NCBI GenBank assembly: GCA_013399115.1
Contig: VXAA01000092.1
Location: 494,381-558,380 of the forward strand
Reading direction: 5' to 3'
DNA length: 64,000 bases
Source: Anseranas semipalmata
Taxonomy: Eukaryota > Chordata > Aves > Anseriformes > Anseranatidae
Positions within the stretch are counted from its first letter, which is position 1, and each line of letters starts with the position of its first letter. This document shows positions 24,601 to 33,524 of the stretch, in pieces. The notes beneath the pieces were generated by a model that saw only the letters and a program-made list of their open reading frames with translations, did not search any database and was not told the DNA's origin. The position numbers and the translations under genes were made by a program.

Positions 24601-27600
24601 GGTCCATCACTCTACCAACAGAGCAGCATGTGTGGAGAAAAGAGCCTTCAAGTCACGCCTGGAGCCCGTCCATCTGCCTTTGTACGGGCTCACCATACCT
24701 ACGTGGCCTCCTCTAGTTCAGTGCTGGGACGGTTTCCTCCACGAGGCAAGACTCGGGAGGAGAAACCGGCAGCAGCGCCCAGCCAGAAGCTTTACCCAGC
24801 TTGCTGGTGCTACACGGCCAGCCCCTGGACAGGAGACACGGTGGGGGCTTCCCCACATTTTTAGGGGTCTGAATGGCTTGGGAGATTTGAAATGTGACTT
24901 TCTGATGTTTTGGAGGAGGAATTATTGCAGGCAGTGTGGACAGAAAAAGAACGGACGGGATCGGAGAGGGACCAGCATGGTTCAGAGGCTCCGTCATTGC
25001 CTGCTGCCTCGCTGGATGCCTGGGCTGTACGTGAAGGTGCAGAACCCTACAGACCTCTTCCCCACGTTTACCCTGCCAGGCTGTGGATTAAACAATGACC
25101 AAAAGATTCCTTTTTATCCTGAAAATGTGCAGCTCTAGGACCATCAATGATCCCCTCCGTTTCACCATGCTGGTGTACGCTCACACCTGGGCTGGAGGGG
25201 ACCTGCAGGGTCTGTACCAGCCATCCCCGTGCTCCTGTGACGTGTGCCTGAAGATCTCCTGCCACGGAAACTCTTCGGTCCCTGTAATCTCTTCCAGAGC
25301 CACAAACACCGTCTGCAGGGAAAACTTGTCCTGACACGCAGCCTCCCTGCAGCTCAAGTTCATGCCTTCGCGTTCGCTCTGCACCGGGTATGAAGCAGAC
25401 TCCTTTCCTCTGGCAATGACGGCATTTGAAGATGCCATCAGCTCCTGCCTGTGTCCTCTCTGACACAGGTTAAGCAGTTCCAGTTTTTTCAGCCTTTCCT
25501 TGACATTAGCAATTTCTGGTCCTTTGGTCCTTCCCATAGCTCTGCTCTGGACTCCCTCCGTATCTTTCTTGAAGTGCAGAGCCCAAAGCAGAGTGCAGGG
25601 CTCTGGCCAAAGGTCTTCCCTGTGTCCTGCTGGGATGGGTCTCATACACACATGCGCACCCATGTTCCCGTCTCCACCCACCTGCTGATGCTCTCGGGTC
25701 CCTGTTCTCCCTGGGGACCTCTGGGAGGTCTGTAGTACGCAGACATGCCTTGTACCATCACTGCTTGGGTGAGGAGCTTTGCTCTTGGCTGCAGCAAGAT
25801 GTTTGCCTATCAGGCATCCCAGGTCCCTCGCATTATTCACCATCTCTGGCTCAGCCGCAGGTCTCGTGGTTGCCTCCAGCACACGGGTGAGGACGTTGCC
25901 TGGTGCTGCTCTAAGGCTGGTCCCTCAAGAACCCCATAAGTACCTGCTTTGCTCATCATTTAGCAAGTCCTGACACCAGTTTCCCGAACAAGACTTCACT
26001 CCCCAGCCCAGCATGAAGTGCCGCATTCCTGCAGCCGTGGTGGTTCCCACGTGCTCGGCAGGCAGCAGCAGTAGCAATTTGTCCCATCCACCCCTTTTAG
26101 GATGGGCAGAACATCTCTGTGGAAGAGCTCGTCTGTCCCCTGCATCTCCAAAATTAGGAAAGATGAATTGCTGCCTCAGAGATGGTCTGGTCATCAGTTC
26201 ACTCCTCGTGCTCCATGATACTGGAGTCTACCTGGTCTTGGTCCCGAGGCAGTGCATAAAGCACCAGGAAAGGTGGCAAGTGCCTGACAGCCCCACCGCC
26301 TCCCTCCATCTCATCCTAAACCTTGCAAAGAAGGAGCCCGGGTCTGTTGGACAGGACCTGCTGGCTGTGAAACGGCTTCGTCCAGCCTTCGCCACCCCAA
26401 ATGCTCTCATTCTTCCCCCGCTGCACCCCGTGCTGGCCTTTCCACGGGCGACAGGCGCAGCGGGCCGTTCCTATCTGCTGCCCCGCGCTCTCAGTGCGAG
26501 TGCTGGCTCCACATCCACATTCCTCCGCAGCTCCCCAGCTCCTGGCATTTGTCAGAAATGACCGTCCGGCGGCCAAAGGTCTCAGCCAGCTCTCCAGGGG
26601 CTCTTGGGTGAAAATTATCTAGGTCGGTTGATTAAAAGATGTTTATCTCTTGTGGCTCTTGTTTAAAATAGCCTCCTGGTTACTAATGTACTGGAGAGCA
26701 CTTCATCAGCCACAGGGGCTACAAGCACACCCTCCTGCTCCTTTCTAAGTATAGACCAGAAGGATTTATTGAACACTTGTGCCTTCCTTGCGTCATTAAC
26801 AGTTTTATTACCTCCATCCAGTATCTTCTTTTGTTACTGGTAGGACTTCTTTTCCTGGCCCACTTAAAGGACTTATTAATAGTCTGACTAGCCACATATT
26901 TCTCATGATGTATTTAACTTCCTCTATTAATTTTCCACAGTCCACAACTTCTCGTCTTTACGGGTTGCAAGTCAGTTCCCATTCGCCACGTACCCTTTGT
27001 ATGTGTAATTGCTGCTGGGAATCGGGAAAGTCTCTTAACCAAACCAGGGGGACCACGCCGCCCCCGACATCAGTGCGATGCTGGGTGCATGGGAAGAGGC
27101 TGGGCGAGACGCGGGGAAGGATGTGCCAGGCATACCTGCCCCCTTTGTCACGCTTGCGGATGAACAGGAATATCACAACCCCTAATCCCACGGAAAGGTC
27201 ACTTCCGTTGCTAAATGCACGCTCTGTTTTTTTGGTGTCAGACATCTGACTCAGGCACCCCCGCTAACGGGAGGCGCTGGCGCGGACAGAGACATCAATC
27301 TGCGCTGAGGTCAGTCGTGCGCTTCCTGTCCTGGAGAAGTTTCAGGGCTGGGGGCTAAGGGGTGGACAAACCTTGGTCCTGGCTGCTTCGAGAAAAGGGA
27401 AGTGCCTGGGGATGGAGGGGCCTCTGCGGTGCCCCCATGGGTGGTCGATGTGGGGAGCGAGCAGACAGGAAGGGGACCCGGGATCCTGCTGATCCCAACT
27501 TTGTTGCCCTGGTTGTTTGGGGGAGATCAGACCTCCTCCGGTGCGAGATATTTTCCAGAGCAACAAAGTCTTATTGCTTCCACCTGCTTCGCGGTGCTGT

Positions 27601-30172
27601 CACGCCGTGTTCTGACTTAGTGAGTGATTACTGGTTGGAAATGAGATTTCTCCCAGCCCCATGCTGCACATCCCAAACTCCCAGCAGGTTTCGGTGGCAG
27701 GACCCCGGTGCATCCCGTGCAGCCCGCGTCCCTTGGCTGTGCATCTCAGGAGGGGACAGAGGCGCGCGTCGAATCCGCGCTGATCCTGACAGCCAGCGCG
27801 GCAATGTCTGAGCCCGTGTTTCCCTCTGCAGGGATATTTCACCTGATCCAGACCAAGAAGATCAGCAAACAGGAATTCAAGCAAGACGCACAGAACTTCA
27901 GGCTGATCACCAGGACGAACGAAGGTAGAGAAAGGCCCCCCCCCCGTTCCCCCTCCTGCCTGGCCCCGGCACCCCGCGCTTTGCTGACGTGCGCCAGCCG
28001 TGCCGCTGCGGCTGCCCAAATCCCGGCACAGCGCGGGAGCGAGCGGCCGGGAGATTTGTGCAAACACAGGGCTGACCTCCCTTCACACGCGGAGGCTGCG
28101 CTCCTGGTCAGCGGCCACGTTTTCGCTTTATGGCACTGGAAAGGGCAGCCAGCTTTCTAAAAGTGGACGCACGCTTGTGTAATCCAAAGGCTACATCTCT
28201 CCAAAGCCCGTAAAACTGTTTGATTTTTATATCTAATCCATCTGGCCTTACGGGGGAGAAAAAAAATTATGCAAGGGATTTGAAAAAAATAAACGCTGAA
28301 ATATCTTTAAAAATCATTCTTAATGTTCTTGGATGTGCGTAAATGTTACAAAAAGCAGGAATGCCAGCGCACATGCCGAGAGTGCCTGTGCAGAGCGAAA
28401 CTGCCGTGCTATTTCCTGCTGGCTGCCTCTTCGCCAGGGCTGGATTAGAGTTCAATGGGTCAGGCTGGGCTCGAGCCCACTCCCGCATCGTTCAGCATCC
28501 ATGGGTCGGGGGCTTGGGTCAATCAGGAGCGGCTCTGCTGCCCAGTGCGAACCAGGGCACCCAGTGCCGCTGGCTGGAGCAGGTGGAGATTTGTCTTCAC
28601 CTCCAGCCCATTTGATACAACATCTCTTGGCCAAGCCCTGGGGGATTTTCAAGTCCCCGCTCCCAGGCTGGGCTTTGCACCGGGACGGGGTCTCTGGCAC
28701 ATGCCCCTTCTTCTTGCCTCAGTTTCCCCCGATGAATAACCCTGTTGTGAAACCACCCCTCCGCTGCTACCGCAAATTCTCGGAAAGCGTTGCCGGTGAT
28801 TTCTCCACAACAGGAGGTTAATTCAGGCAGAAAATATGCCCCCGGGGATGGCAGCGTTCGGGCTGCGTAATCCTCGCTGGGATTACGGGGGGGCGACCAC
28901 CTAGAGGGGATGCAAGCAGGGTCCGAGCCTCCTCCAGCATTGCTGGGCGTTGAGGGGGGTGCGTGGGAATGCTGGGGCTGGGGGGGCGAGGAGAGGGGCT
29001 GTGGGCTCGGTGCCTGTTTTGGGGTGATGCATGTGCTTTGCGGGGGGTTCGCAGCTCACTGGTGGTGCTGAGGCGGGACCTGGGGGGTTCTCCTCCTTCT
29101 GCAGCAGCATCTTCCCCACTGTGGGTCATTGCAAAGCCCCGCATGAAGAGCTAAGGCTGGGGTGGCGGCAGAAAAACAAGCATAAATATTTTTTTTTTTG
29201 TGCAATCCCCCAAAGAAATGGGGCTGACAGCCATCTCCCCATGCCAGCATGGGGAACAGAGAAACATACCCACCCCTGGGCCGCAAATTGTGACTTTTGG
29301 CTTTCTGACGAAGAGCCAGAGGACAAAGAAAACCCTTCTCCCCCTGAAATGCAGGGGCTCCCCCTCGTCCCGGCCGTGCCCGGGGGGCCGCTCACCTGCT
29401 GCACTAATGTCCAGCCCTCTGCGCTCGAGCTAAAACACATTTTGGGGGAGGCAGAGGGGTCATCCCCATGTCGGAAGGAGCTGCTTCTCTTCTGAGGGCA
29501 CGGAGTGGTTTCCTGGGAGAAGCGCTGGAAATGCCATTGATTGTGCTGTTAATTGCATTGCTGGAGATTTGTAGGGCCCTGCCTGAGAGCTGGAGCATAG
29601 CTGGAGGAAGTCAGAGATAGGGACTAGGGGATGGGGATGGGGGATAGGGGATAAGGGGTAAGGGGTAGGGCTTAGGGGATAAGGGATAGGGAATNTAAGG
29701 ATAAGGGATAAGGAATAAGGGATGGGGATAGGGATAAGGGATAGGGATGGGATAGGAGATGGGGGTTAGGGAATAAGGGACACGGGGTAGGGGATTCCCT
29801 GCCTGCAGCATCAGCCAGCCCCTGGCTCTCCAGCGGAGGAGACGCCAAAACCTTTCAGCACCTCTTGACCTCGGACCCACTGTAATTGCAAGCTGGCAAA
29901 GTCGGGGACCAGCATATGGGACTGCTGCCCTGGCAGCGACCAGTGCTGCGGGCAGAGCCTCTCAGTGTCCCGCTCCCAGCATCGTCCCCCCAGGTCCTCC
30001 AGTGCAGAGGGTGCGGCGTGGGGGCAAATCGGCTTTTCCTGGTCTCAGTTACTGGGTGTGATGGCTGATGAGTGTCCTTCTTGCTCATCCAGGTCACTGG
30101 AACATCTTCCGAGCCCAGACGTCAGAGCTGAAGATGACAGAGAGCCCAGAGAAAGAAACAAAGAACTTGTAA
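3588..30172 (+). CDS. CHRDL2: Chordin-like protein 2, complete 11-exon gene
   Basis: Secreted BMP/activin antagonist of the chordin family. Coding exons: 3588-3669, 11020-11132, 11514-11607, 12558-12700, 15992-16085, 17635-17690, 19034-19202, 20153-20347, 23050-23232, 27832-27924, 30093-30172; total 1302 nt, 433 residues plus TAA. All introns are GT-AG and the reading frame stays open across every junction. Domains: signal peptide about 1-23; VWC1 about 33-95, VWC2 about 111-174, VWC3 about 252-314, each with ten cysteines ending in the CC-x2-C pattern; a hydrophilic linker 176-250 ending in a basic stretch ([10 protein letters not shown]); C-terminal domain 316-433. The sequence follows human CHRDL2 closely (for example [38 protein letters not shown]), and human isoform 1 is about the same length (429 residues). 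It has no transmembrane segment beyond the signal peptide. The identification is from memory of the family, without alignment. Confidence 0.96.
5259..5268 (+). promoter_or_regulatory. MEF2-type site CTAAAAATAG in intron 1
   Basis: Exact match to the MEF2 consensus YTAWWWWTAR, in an AT-richer island (about 5160-5460) within otherwise GC-rich intron 1. Motif match only; binding is not shown. Confidence 0.3.
7485..7532. promoter_or_regulatory. Cluster of TAAT/ATTA homeodomain-type motifs
   Basis: Within about 50 bp there are four AATTA cores (CAATTAATG, ATAATTAATG, GGTAATTAGT, GCTAATTAAAG) plus ATGATAA elements. TAATTA/TAATTR is the core recognised by many homeodomain proteins. The surrounding intron is GC-rich, so the density is conspicuous. 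Candidate enhancer by motif only. Confidence 0.35.
10482..10562 (+). repeat. Homopyrimidine tract in intron 1
   Basis: About 81 nt of C and T on the + strand interrupted by a single G at 10550, built from CCCCCTCCTTTC and CTTTTTTTCC blocks, two of which form an imperfect direct repeat. It is able in principle to form triplex (H-DNA). It lies about 450 bp upstream of exon 2. Confidence 0.8.
11020..11132 (+). CDS. CHRDL2: CHRDL2 coding exon 2: first half of VWC1
   Basis: Acceptor ttgacttgcag ends at 11019, donor gtacgt at 11133. Encodes residues 28-65, including the first four cysteines of VWC1 and the conserved [14 protein letters not shown] segment. It ends on a codon boundary (phase 0). Confidence 0.95.
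11133..11513 (+). other. CHRDL2: CHRDL2 intron 2
   Basis: 381-bp intron splitting VWC1. No repeat or other feature recognised. Confidence 0.85.
11514..11607 (+). CDS. CHRDL2: CHRDL2 coding exon 3: second half of VWC1
   Basis: Acceptor tctccccag ends at 11513, donor gtaggg at 11608. Encodes residues 66-96 and the first base of codon 97. It contributes six cysteines, ending in QQCCPRC. Confidence 0.94.
11608..12557 (+). other. CHRDL2: CHRDL2 intron 3
   Basis: 950-bp intron between VWC1 and VWC2 exons. The middle (about 12050-12320) is AT-richer. No feature was recognised with confidence. Confidence 0.85.
12558..12700 (+). CDS. CHRDL2: CHRDL2 coding exon 4: inter-domain linker and first half of VWC2
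   Basis: Acceptor cccttccag ends at 12557, donor gtaagc at 12701. Encodes residues 97-144: a short PSGLRAP linker shared with human CHRDL2, then VWC2 starting at C111. An N-glycosylation sequon N114-G-T lies in CQYNGTTY and corresponds to CQHNGTMY in human. Ends in phase 0. Confidence 0.95.
12701..15991 (+). other. CHRDL2: CHRDL2 intron 4 (3.3 kb)
   Basis: Splits VWC2. Contains a CR1 fragment at 13059-13277. The rest (13280-15960) is non-coding sequence of moderate GC without an identified repeat; open frames in it have no splice or family support. Confidence 0.85.
13059..13277 (-). mobile_element. CR1 LINE, 3'-end fragment
   Basis: On the + strand it starts with the tandem octamer tail AATCATAGAATCATAG and runs through GGTTGGAAGGGACCTTAAAG, CTGGCCTTGAACACCTCCAGG and CAGTGCCTCACCACCCTCAC, the reverse complement of the typical bird CR1 3' end. 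The element therefore points to the - strand, antisense to CHRDL2. The 5' part is missing, as is usual for truncated CR1. Low divergence suggests a relatively young copy. Confidence 0.93.
15992..16085 (+). CDS. CHRDL2: CHRDL2 coding exon 5: second half of VWC2
   Basis: Acceptor ctgtctcctag ends at 15991, donor gtaaga at 16086. Encodes residues 145-175 plus one base (EGQIYCG...DSCCQVCK), completing the ten cysteines of VWC2. Same length and phases as exon 3, so VWC1 and VWC2 share one gene architecture. Confidence 0.95.
16086..17634 (+). other. CHRDL2: CHRDL2 intron 5
   Basis: 1.55-kb intron after VWC2. No repeat recognised; short T-run at 16813-16822. Confidence 0.85.
17635..17690 (+). CDS. 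CHRDL2: CHRDL2 coding exon 6: acidic linker
   Basis: A short 56-nt exon. Acceptor ttccttgcag ends at 17634, donor gtacgt at 17691. Encodes residues 176-194 ([12 protein letters not shown]..., ending RGV) in the poorly conserved acidic linker between VWC2 and VWC3, where human has another acidic serine-rich stretch. Phase and the following RHSQD support it. Confidence 0.85.
17691..19033 (+). other. CHRDL2: CHRDL2 intron 6
   Basis: 1.34-kb intron within the linker. Nothing recognised beyond intronic sequence. Confidence 0.85.
19034..19202 (+). CDS. CHRDL2: CHRDL2 coding exon 7: basic linker
   Basis: Acceptor tgttcgcag ends at 19033, donor gtaagg at 19203. Encodes residues 195-250 plus one base. 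The first half is diverged; the second half ([23 protein letters not shown]) is nearly identical to human. The lysine-rich end could contact heparan sulphate or extracellular matrix; this is inference from charge alone. Confidence 0.94.
19203..20152 (+). other. CHRDL2: CHRDL2 intron 7
   Basis: 950-bp intron immediately before the VWC3 exon, with a clear polypyrimidine tract (cttttctctctctctcctcc) at its 3' end. No repeat recognised. Confidence 0.85.
20153..20347 (+). CDS. CHRDL2: CHRDL2 coding exon 8: complete VWC3
   Basis: Acceptor tctctcctccag ends at 20152, donor gtacat at 20348. Encodes residues 251-315 plus one base. Unlike VWC1 and VWC2, each split over two exons, the whole third ten-cysteine VWC domain (C252-C314) lies in one exon. 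The motifs [10 protein letters not shown] and KCCKICP match human CHRDL2. Confidence 0.96.
20671..20708 (+). repeat. Perfect 11-bp inverted repeat merging into an A22 run
   Basis: TTTTTTTGGCA (20671-20681) and TGCCAAAAAAA (20683-20693) are perfect inverted copies around a single A. The right arm continues into an A-run that spans 20687-20708. It could be a replication-slippage product or a degraded retroelement tail. Confidence 0.7.
22291..22307 (+). promoter_or_regulatory. E-box CACGTG next to MEF2-type CTATTTATAG
   Basis: CACGTG at 22291-22296 and CTATTTATAG (exact YTAWWWWTAR) at 22298-22307 are separated by one base, in an AT-rich island (22255-22340) of intron 8. Motif match only. Confidence 0.3.
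23050..23232 (+). CDS. CHRDL2: CHRDL2 coding exon 9: C-terminal domain, part 1
   Basis: Acceptor ttatgctcag ends at 23049, donor gtgagt at 23233. Encodes residues 316-376. It contains a lone CG near the start ([14 protein letters not shown]) and ends [10 protein letters not shown], matching the human VEIYLWKLVK segment. It has no VWC cysteines and begins the chordin-like-specific C-terminal domain. Confidence 0.95.
25330..25960 (-). mobile_element. Degraded CR1-type LINE 3' region
   Basis: Reading the + strand, the order of recognisable but mutated words follows the reverse complement of an old CR1 3' region: a CAGTTCCAGTTTTTTCAGCC / TTTCCTTG segment, then CTCTGGACTCCCTCC, then TCTTTCTTGAAGTG and GAGCCCAAAGC. 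Divergence is high, so limits are approximate and the subfamily cannot be given. Confidence 0.5.
26690..27060 (-). mobile_element. Probable further remnant of an old CR1/L3-like LINE
   Basis: The segment with GATTTATTGAACACTTGTGC, GCGTCATTAACAGTTTTATT and CTATTAATTTTCCACAGTCC resembles an ancient amniote LINE in reverse orientation. It is AT-rich, unlike its neighbours. It may be part of the same insertion as 25330-25960. The assignment is from memory of the family and uncertain. Confidence 0.38.
27832..27924 (+). CDS. CHRDL2: CHRDL2 coding exon 10: C-terminal domain, part 2
   Basis: Acceptor tccctctgcag ends at 27831, donor gtagag at 27925. Encodes residues 377-407 ([16 protein letters not shown]..., ending TRTNE). 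It corresponds to the GIFHLTQIKK segment of the human long CHRDL2 isoform and is also recognisably related to the C terminus of CHRDL1. Confidence 0.94.
27925..30092 (+). other. CHRDL2: CHRDL2 intron 10 (2.2 kb)
   Basis: Last intron. Contains an AT-rich complex segment at about 28130-28350, which could be a conserved non-coding element, and a G-rich tandem array at 29616-29795. The rest is featureless GC-rich intron. Confidence 0.85.
29616..29795 (+). repeat. Telomere-like G-rich array, variants of GGGATA/GGGATAA
   Basis: About 180 bp of degenerate 5-8-nt units such as GGGATA, GGGGATAA, GGGGTAA and GGGTTAG on the + strand, including a few TTAGGG words. Dozens of G-triplets make G-quadruplex formation on the coding strand plausible. 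One unresolved base at 29695. It lies about 300 bp upstream of the final exon. Confidence 0.85.
30093..30172 (+). CDS. CHRDL2: CHRDL2 coding exon 11: C terminus and stop codon
   Basis: Acceptor tgctcatccag ends at 30092. Encodes residues 408-433 ([16 protein letters not shown]..., ending KETKNL) and stop TAA at 30170-30172. Human isoform 1 ends similarly with GHWNVFLAQTLELKVT. Continues into the 3' UTR. Confidence 0.95.
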
Positions 30173-30257
30173 AGGAAAAACTTTAACCTAGCTATTGATT
30201 TATCTACACCCACACACACATACACACCTACCCATATATATGAAAAAAAGTCGCATT

Positions 30258-30263
30258 ATTAAA
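30258..30263 (+). terminator. CHRDL2: Possible proximal poly(A) signal ATTAAA for CHRDL2
   Basis: ATTAAA only 86 nt after the stop codon. Use of this site would give a very short 3' UTR lacking the AU-rich elements further down. Downstream GU-rich sequence is weak, so this is only a possibility. Confidence 0.25.
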
Positions 30264-31253
30264 TAGACTGGCACAGCAATAAGAGGTACACTAGTGTAAA
30301 TGACAGCAGCTCCAGCAGAGGAACCGAACCGAACCGCTGCCACCACGTCCATGCTGAAGCCTGGCCGCCGCCGTGACGCCCTTCGGTGTGCTCCAGCGGG
30401 AGAGAGGACGAGGCCATCACCAGCCCCTGCTGCCGGAGGTGCCGGGTGCGCAGCGGGAGAGGCAGCGGAGGGAGGCCTGGCGCAATGTGAAGAGAGGAGG
30501 CATTTCTGGGGGGCAACCAAGCAGGACAGGACCGTGCTTTGTCCCAGCGCCAGCATAAAGATGACCTGCAAGGAGAGAAAACCCCTCCTTGTCTCCTTTC
30601 TTGGAGGCCCTGTGATCTGCAAAGGGTTTCTTTGGCTGAATATCCTCCCAAGGGTATTTCCTGAAAAATCTTTTCTCCTCTTTTTTTCAGCTGGGAGAAT
30701 TTTTTTAGGGCAGTTTCCCTTCTTTGCAGGTCACTCAGCGATATAGTTTTTGGGAGGACCTGCCTGCTGACACCGGTGACGCCGTGGAGAGGAGCTTGGG
30801 GCTTGGGGTGGTGACACAAATTCAAGGCCACCAGCAGCAAAACTGCTGCTCATGGTGCCAGCGGGGGACAGGGAGATGCCACCTGATCGCTGGTGTCTGT
30901 CCCCTGTCCCCTCTTGCCGCAGCAGCCTGCAAAGATGTAAGCTTACTGGCTGCAAGACCCCAAACGCTGCACTAAGGTCGCTACTAAGCGTGTTATTATG
31001 CTATATATTTATATATATCCTACATACTATCTACTGGGCTGTATTCACAGGAGCAGCATCTCCCAAAGGGCCAGCAGGACCATTGCTGCAGCGTGGGGAG
31101 GAGGGCGTGCAGCAGCACCGCTCTCCCCCGACTGGAAATAGCTTTGGGGGGGTTTCAGGTTGTTTTGGTACATGTATTTATCCCTGGTTTCTTGTTTTAT
31201 TCTGTTTTGATAAATCTATTTATTTGGAGATCCATATCTGTCGGATAAATCTG

Positions 31254-31259
31254 ATTAAA
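31254..31259 (+). terminator. CHRDL2: Distal poly(A) signal ATTAAA for CHRDL2
   Basis: ATTAAA followed by a T-run (ccttttttg) and GT-containing sequence at 31263-31290, a normal setting for cleavage and polyadenylation. No AATAAA was noticed between the stop codon and here. Confidence 0.6.
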
Positions 31260-31278
31260 GCGCCTTTTTGATTCACCC

Positions 31279-33520
31279 TCCTGTGCCGGCTCTCCTTGCC
31301 CTGCAGGTGCGAGGGGCTCTCCTGCACCCATCTGTTGGCAGGAGGGGGTACAGGGGGTACCCACGTGGCCCCGGTCTTGCATGGCATGGTCCCCTCTCCC
31401 TGGGGCAGAGCAGGCTGGGGGGACCCTGCTTTGGCCACCTGGATTTGGGGAGCATCTCTGCAGACCCCTTACCCAGCAGCTGCTGTTTCGCAGGGAGCAT
31501 CCCACGGATGCTTTGCTCATCGTCGCCACCTCTCCGGGGCATCATCCTGCCCTGGGGCAGCACTGCCCCCCCTTGCTGATGGTCTGCACATGGTTTGGGG
31601 CTGAAAATTGAGTTCAGGGCTGGCAGCGGGTGCAGGGGTCAGGTGAAGGCTGGGGGCAGACTTGGGCCAGGAAATGGGAGGTTCTGGTGTGCTGGACCGG
31701 TGCCTAAGAAAGCTGCTAAGTGGTGCAGGTGCTCGCTCCTGGAGAGGCAAGCGCTCGCAGGGGGCTATAAAAGACTCAGCATGAGCAGCTCCCACCCTGG
31801 GGACGTTTGTGCCCTCCTGTTTGCTCTTCCTCATGCTCCCAAAGACCAGGGATTGCTGCCGTGGGCTTGGGATGTGGGTGGAAACCAGGTCTGTGCTCAT
31901 TCAAAGGACGGAGGAGCAGCACTGGAGCAATGCGAGGGCACGGGCAGGTAGCAAAGTGTTTCCAGCTCCAGGGGACACACAGCAAGGAGCAGCTGGGGAT
32001 TACTGGAGCAGCTGGGAGTGCTGCACCATCATCCAGGCGATGGGGCTGATCTGGTGAAATTTACCCAGGAAAAACCCTACAGACCCCAGTGCTTTGTGAG
32101 CTGGGGGTGTCCCCTGCGAAGGGGGAGGCACGGAGGCACCGTCTCGCTCAGCGCCGCCGAGGGAGGGTGCTGCCAGTCCCCAGGCACGGCCTGACCCCTC
32201 GCTCGTCAGCCTAATTAACTCATGCCTGCGTGCTCTAATTGAAGCCCAGCTGAGGTCCAATTTATGCTCATTTACCAGAAGAAGTGGACATTCGAAATGA
32301 GGCTGCTCAGTTGGGTTTCTTGGACTGGCCTCATTCCTGGGGGAGAACCAGCACAAACCCCACACTCCGCAGCTTAGATGAGGTTTCCTACAGATATCTT
32401 TGTGGTACTGGGCCCAGCAGAGGCTACTGAGCCCACGAGCAGGCAGGAGACCCCTGGGGTGCAAATCAGCTACAGAGCCTCGCTACTGTCCCCAGGTGGG
32501 TGATGACTGGAGTTGGTGTCACTGCAATGAGCAGCGACAGAGAAACCTGCCTGGGATGGGGTCCCTTCCATCCCTACTGAGTAATTTCTACCCACAGCGT
32601 GGTGCGTTGGATTTATTTTAAAAGCACCGCATGTTTACGGTGACCACAGAGCTGCGTCATCCTGGTCAGCGCTGAATTGCCCTGGATCCCTGGTAAGCTT
32701 TGCCTTGGACAGGGAGATTCAGAGATTAAGGGCTGTGCAGCAAGGAACGTCCTTGGAGAGAGGTTTCATGGAGACGCAGGATGATGGAGACGCAGGATGA
32801 TGGAGACTCAAGATGAAGATGGGGATGGAGAAGAAGCTCCAGCCCAAGACAGTTCCCACCAAGAGACACTGCTGCCATCCGGGCGCTTCCCAGGAAGCTC
32901 AGCCAGCATCGCCCATGCCTCTGCACTGGTGCAGCTGCTCCGGCATGGACTGGGTGTGCCCTGTGCTTGCTGCTGCTGTTGTCCTCGCACTGAAGTCGGT
33001 CCTGGCAAACAGGGCTTGGTGCTGTGCGTACCCACCGTGAAAGGAGGGCCCGGAAGACTCCAGAGATGCCATTTGCATTTTTTACAGAATAATAAAACAA
33101 TTTCATGTTGGCTGCTGTTCCCCCTCATCTAACTGCTGCAGCGTGGACCGAAGGGGTGAACTCGAGCCCGAGGAGCCTGCAGCTGCGCTTGCTGAGCCCC
33201 ACATCTCAGCTGCTGGCTCCTGGCAGGCTGGCCAGGGCCTCACCACCGTCTTTCTGACGGTTTGGTTGGAGGCCCAATCCTGGAACACCTGGCTCTGCAC
33301 TGCCCCGGGGCAGCACCGGTGGCTGCTGTCCGAGGGCTGCAGCCACGGCTGGCATGGGACAGCTTCTCTCCACTCAGGGAGGCCCCAGAGCGTCCCCTCT
33401 GCTTTCTGCGGTGGGGCAGGAAGGGCTCTTACCTGTCTGAAGGGATCCGAGGGGAGGCTCAGCTCTCCAGCAGGGGACAGAGCTGCACCCATGGGTTTCT
33501 TAGGTGGGTTCCTCATGCTT
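31279..33520. other. Intergenic DNA downstream of CHRDL2
   Basis: GC-rich, no recognised gene or transposon. Contains a 16-bp unit (ATGGAGACGCAGGATG) in three tandem copies at 32768-32815, the third one degenerate. Several AATAAA-like words without an upstream gene are not interpreted. Confidence 0.6.
32768..32815 (+). repeat. 16-bp tandem repeat, three copies
   Basis: Two identical ATGGAGACGCAGGATG units followed by a third with two changes, then a partial AAGATGG unit. Confidence 0.8.
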
Positions 33521-33524
33521 CTCC

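Larger units (their letters stand above)
23233..27831 (+). other. CHRDL2: CHRDL2 intron 9 (4.6 kb)
   Basis: Large intron in the C-terminal domain. Its 3' half (about 25330-27060) appears to be an old LINE in reverse orientation. The 5' half (23233-25300) shows no recognised repeat. Long open frames here, including one of 373 codons from 24017, show no resemblance to a known protein. Confidence 0.8.
30173..31278 (+). other. CHRDL2: CHRDL2 3' UTR (inferred extent)
   Basis: About 1.1 kb from the stop codon to just past the ATTAAA at 31254-31259. It holds a short CA-rich stretch (30209-30230), an AT-rich TATATATTTATATATAT stretch near 31000-31020 and AU-rich ATTTATTT near 31218-31225. The end is inferred from the poly(A) signal only; the sequence beyond it returns to GC-rich intergenic DNA. 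Confidence 0.65.

Noticed and set aside
24017..25138. 373-codon open frame on the + strand
   Set aside because: Lies inside CHRDL2 intron 9; the translation has no recognisable domain and reads like chance sequence.
29616..29795. Interstitial telomere
   Set aside because: Only scattered TTAGGG words; the dominant unit is GGGATA or GGGATAA, so it is better called telomere-like simple sequence.
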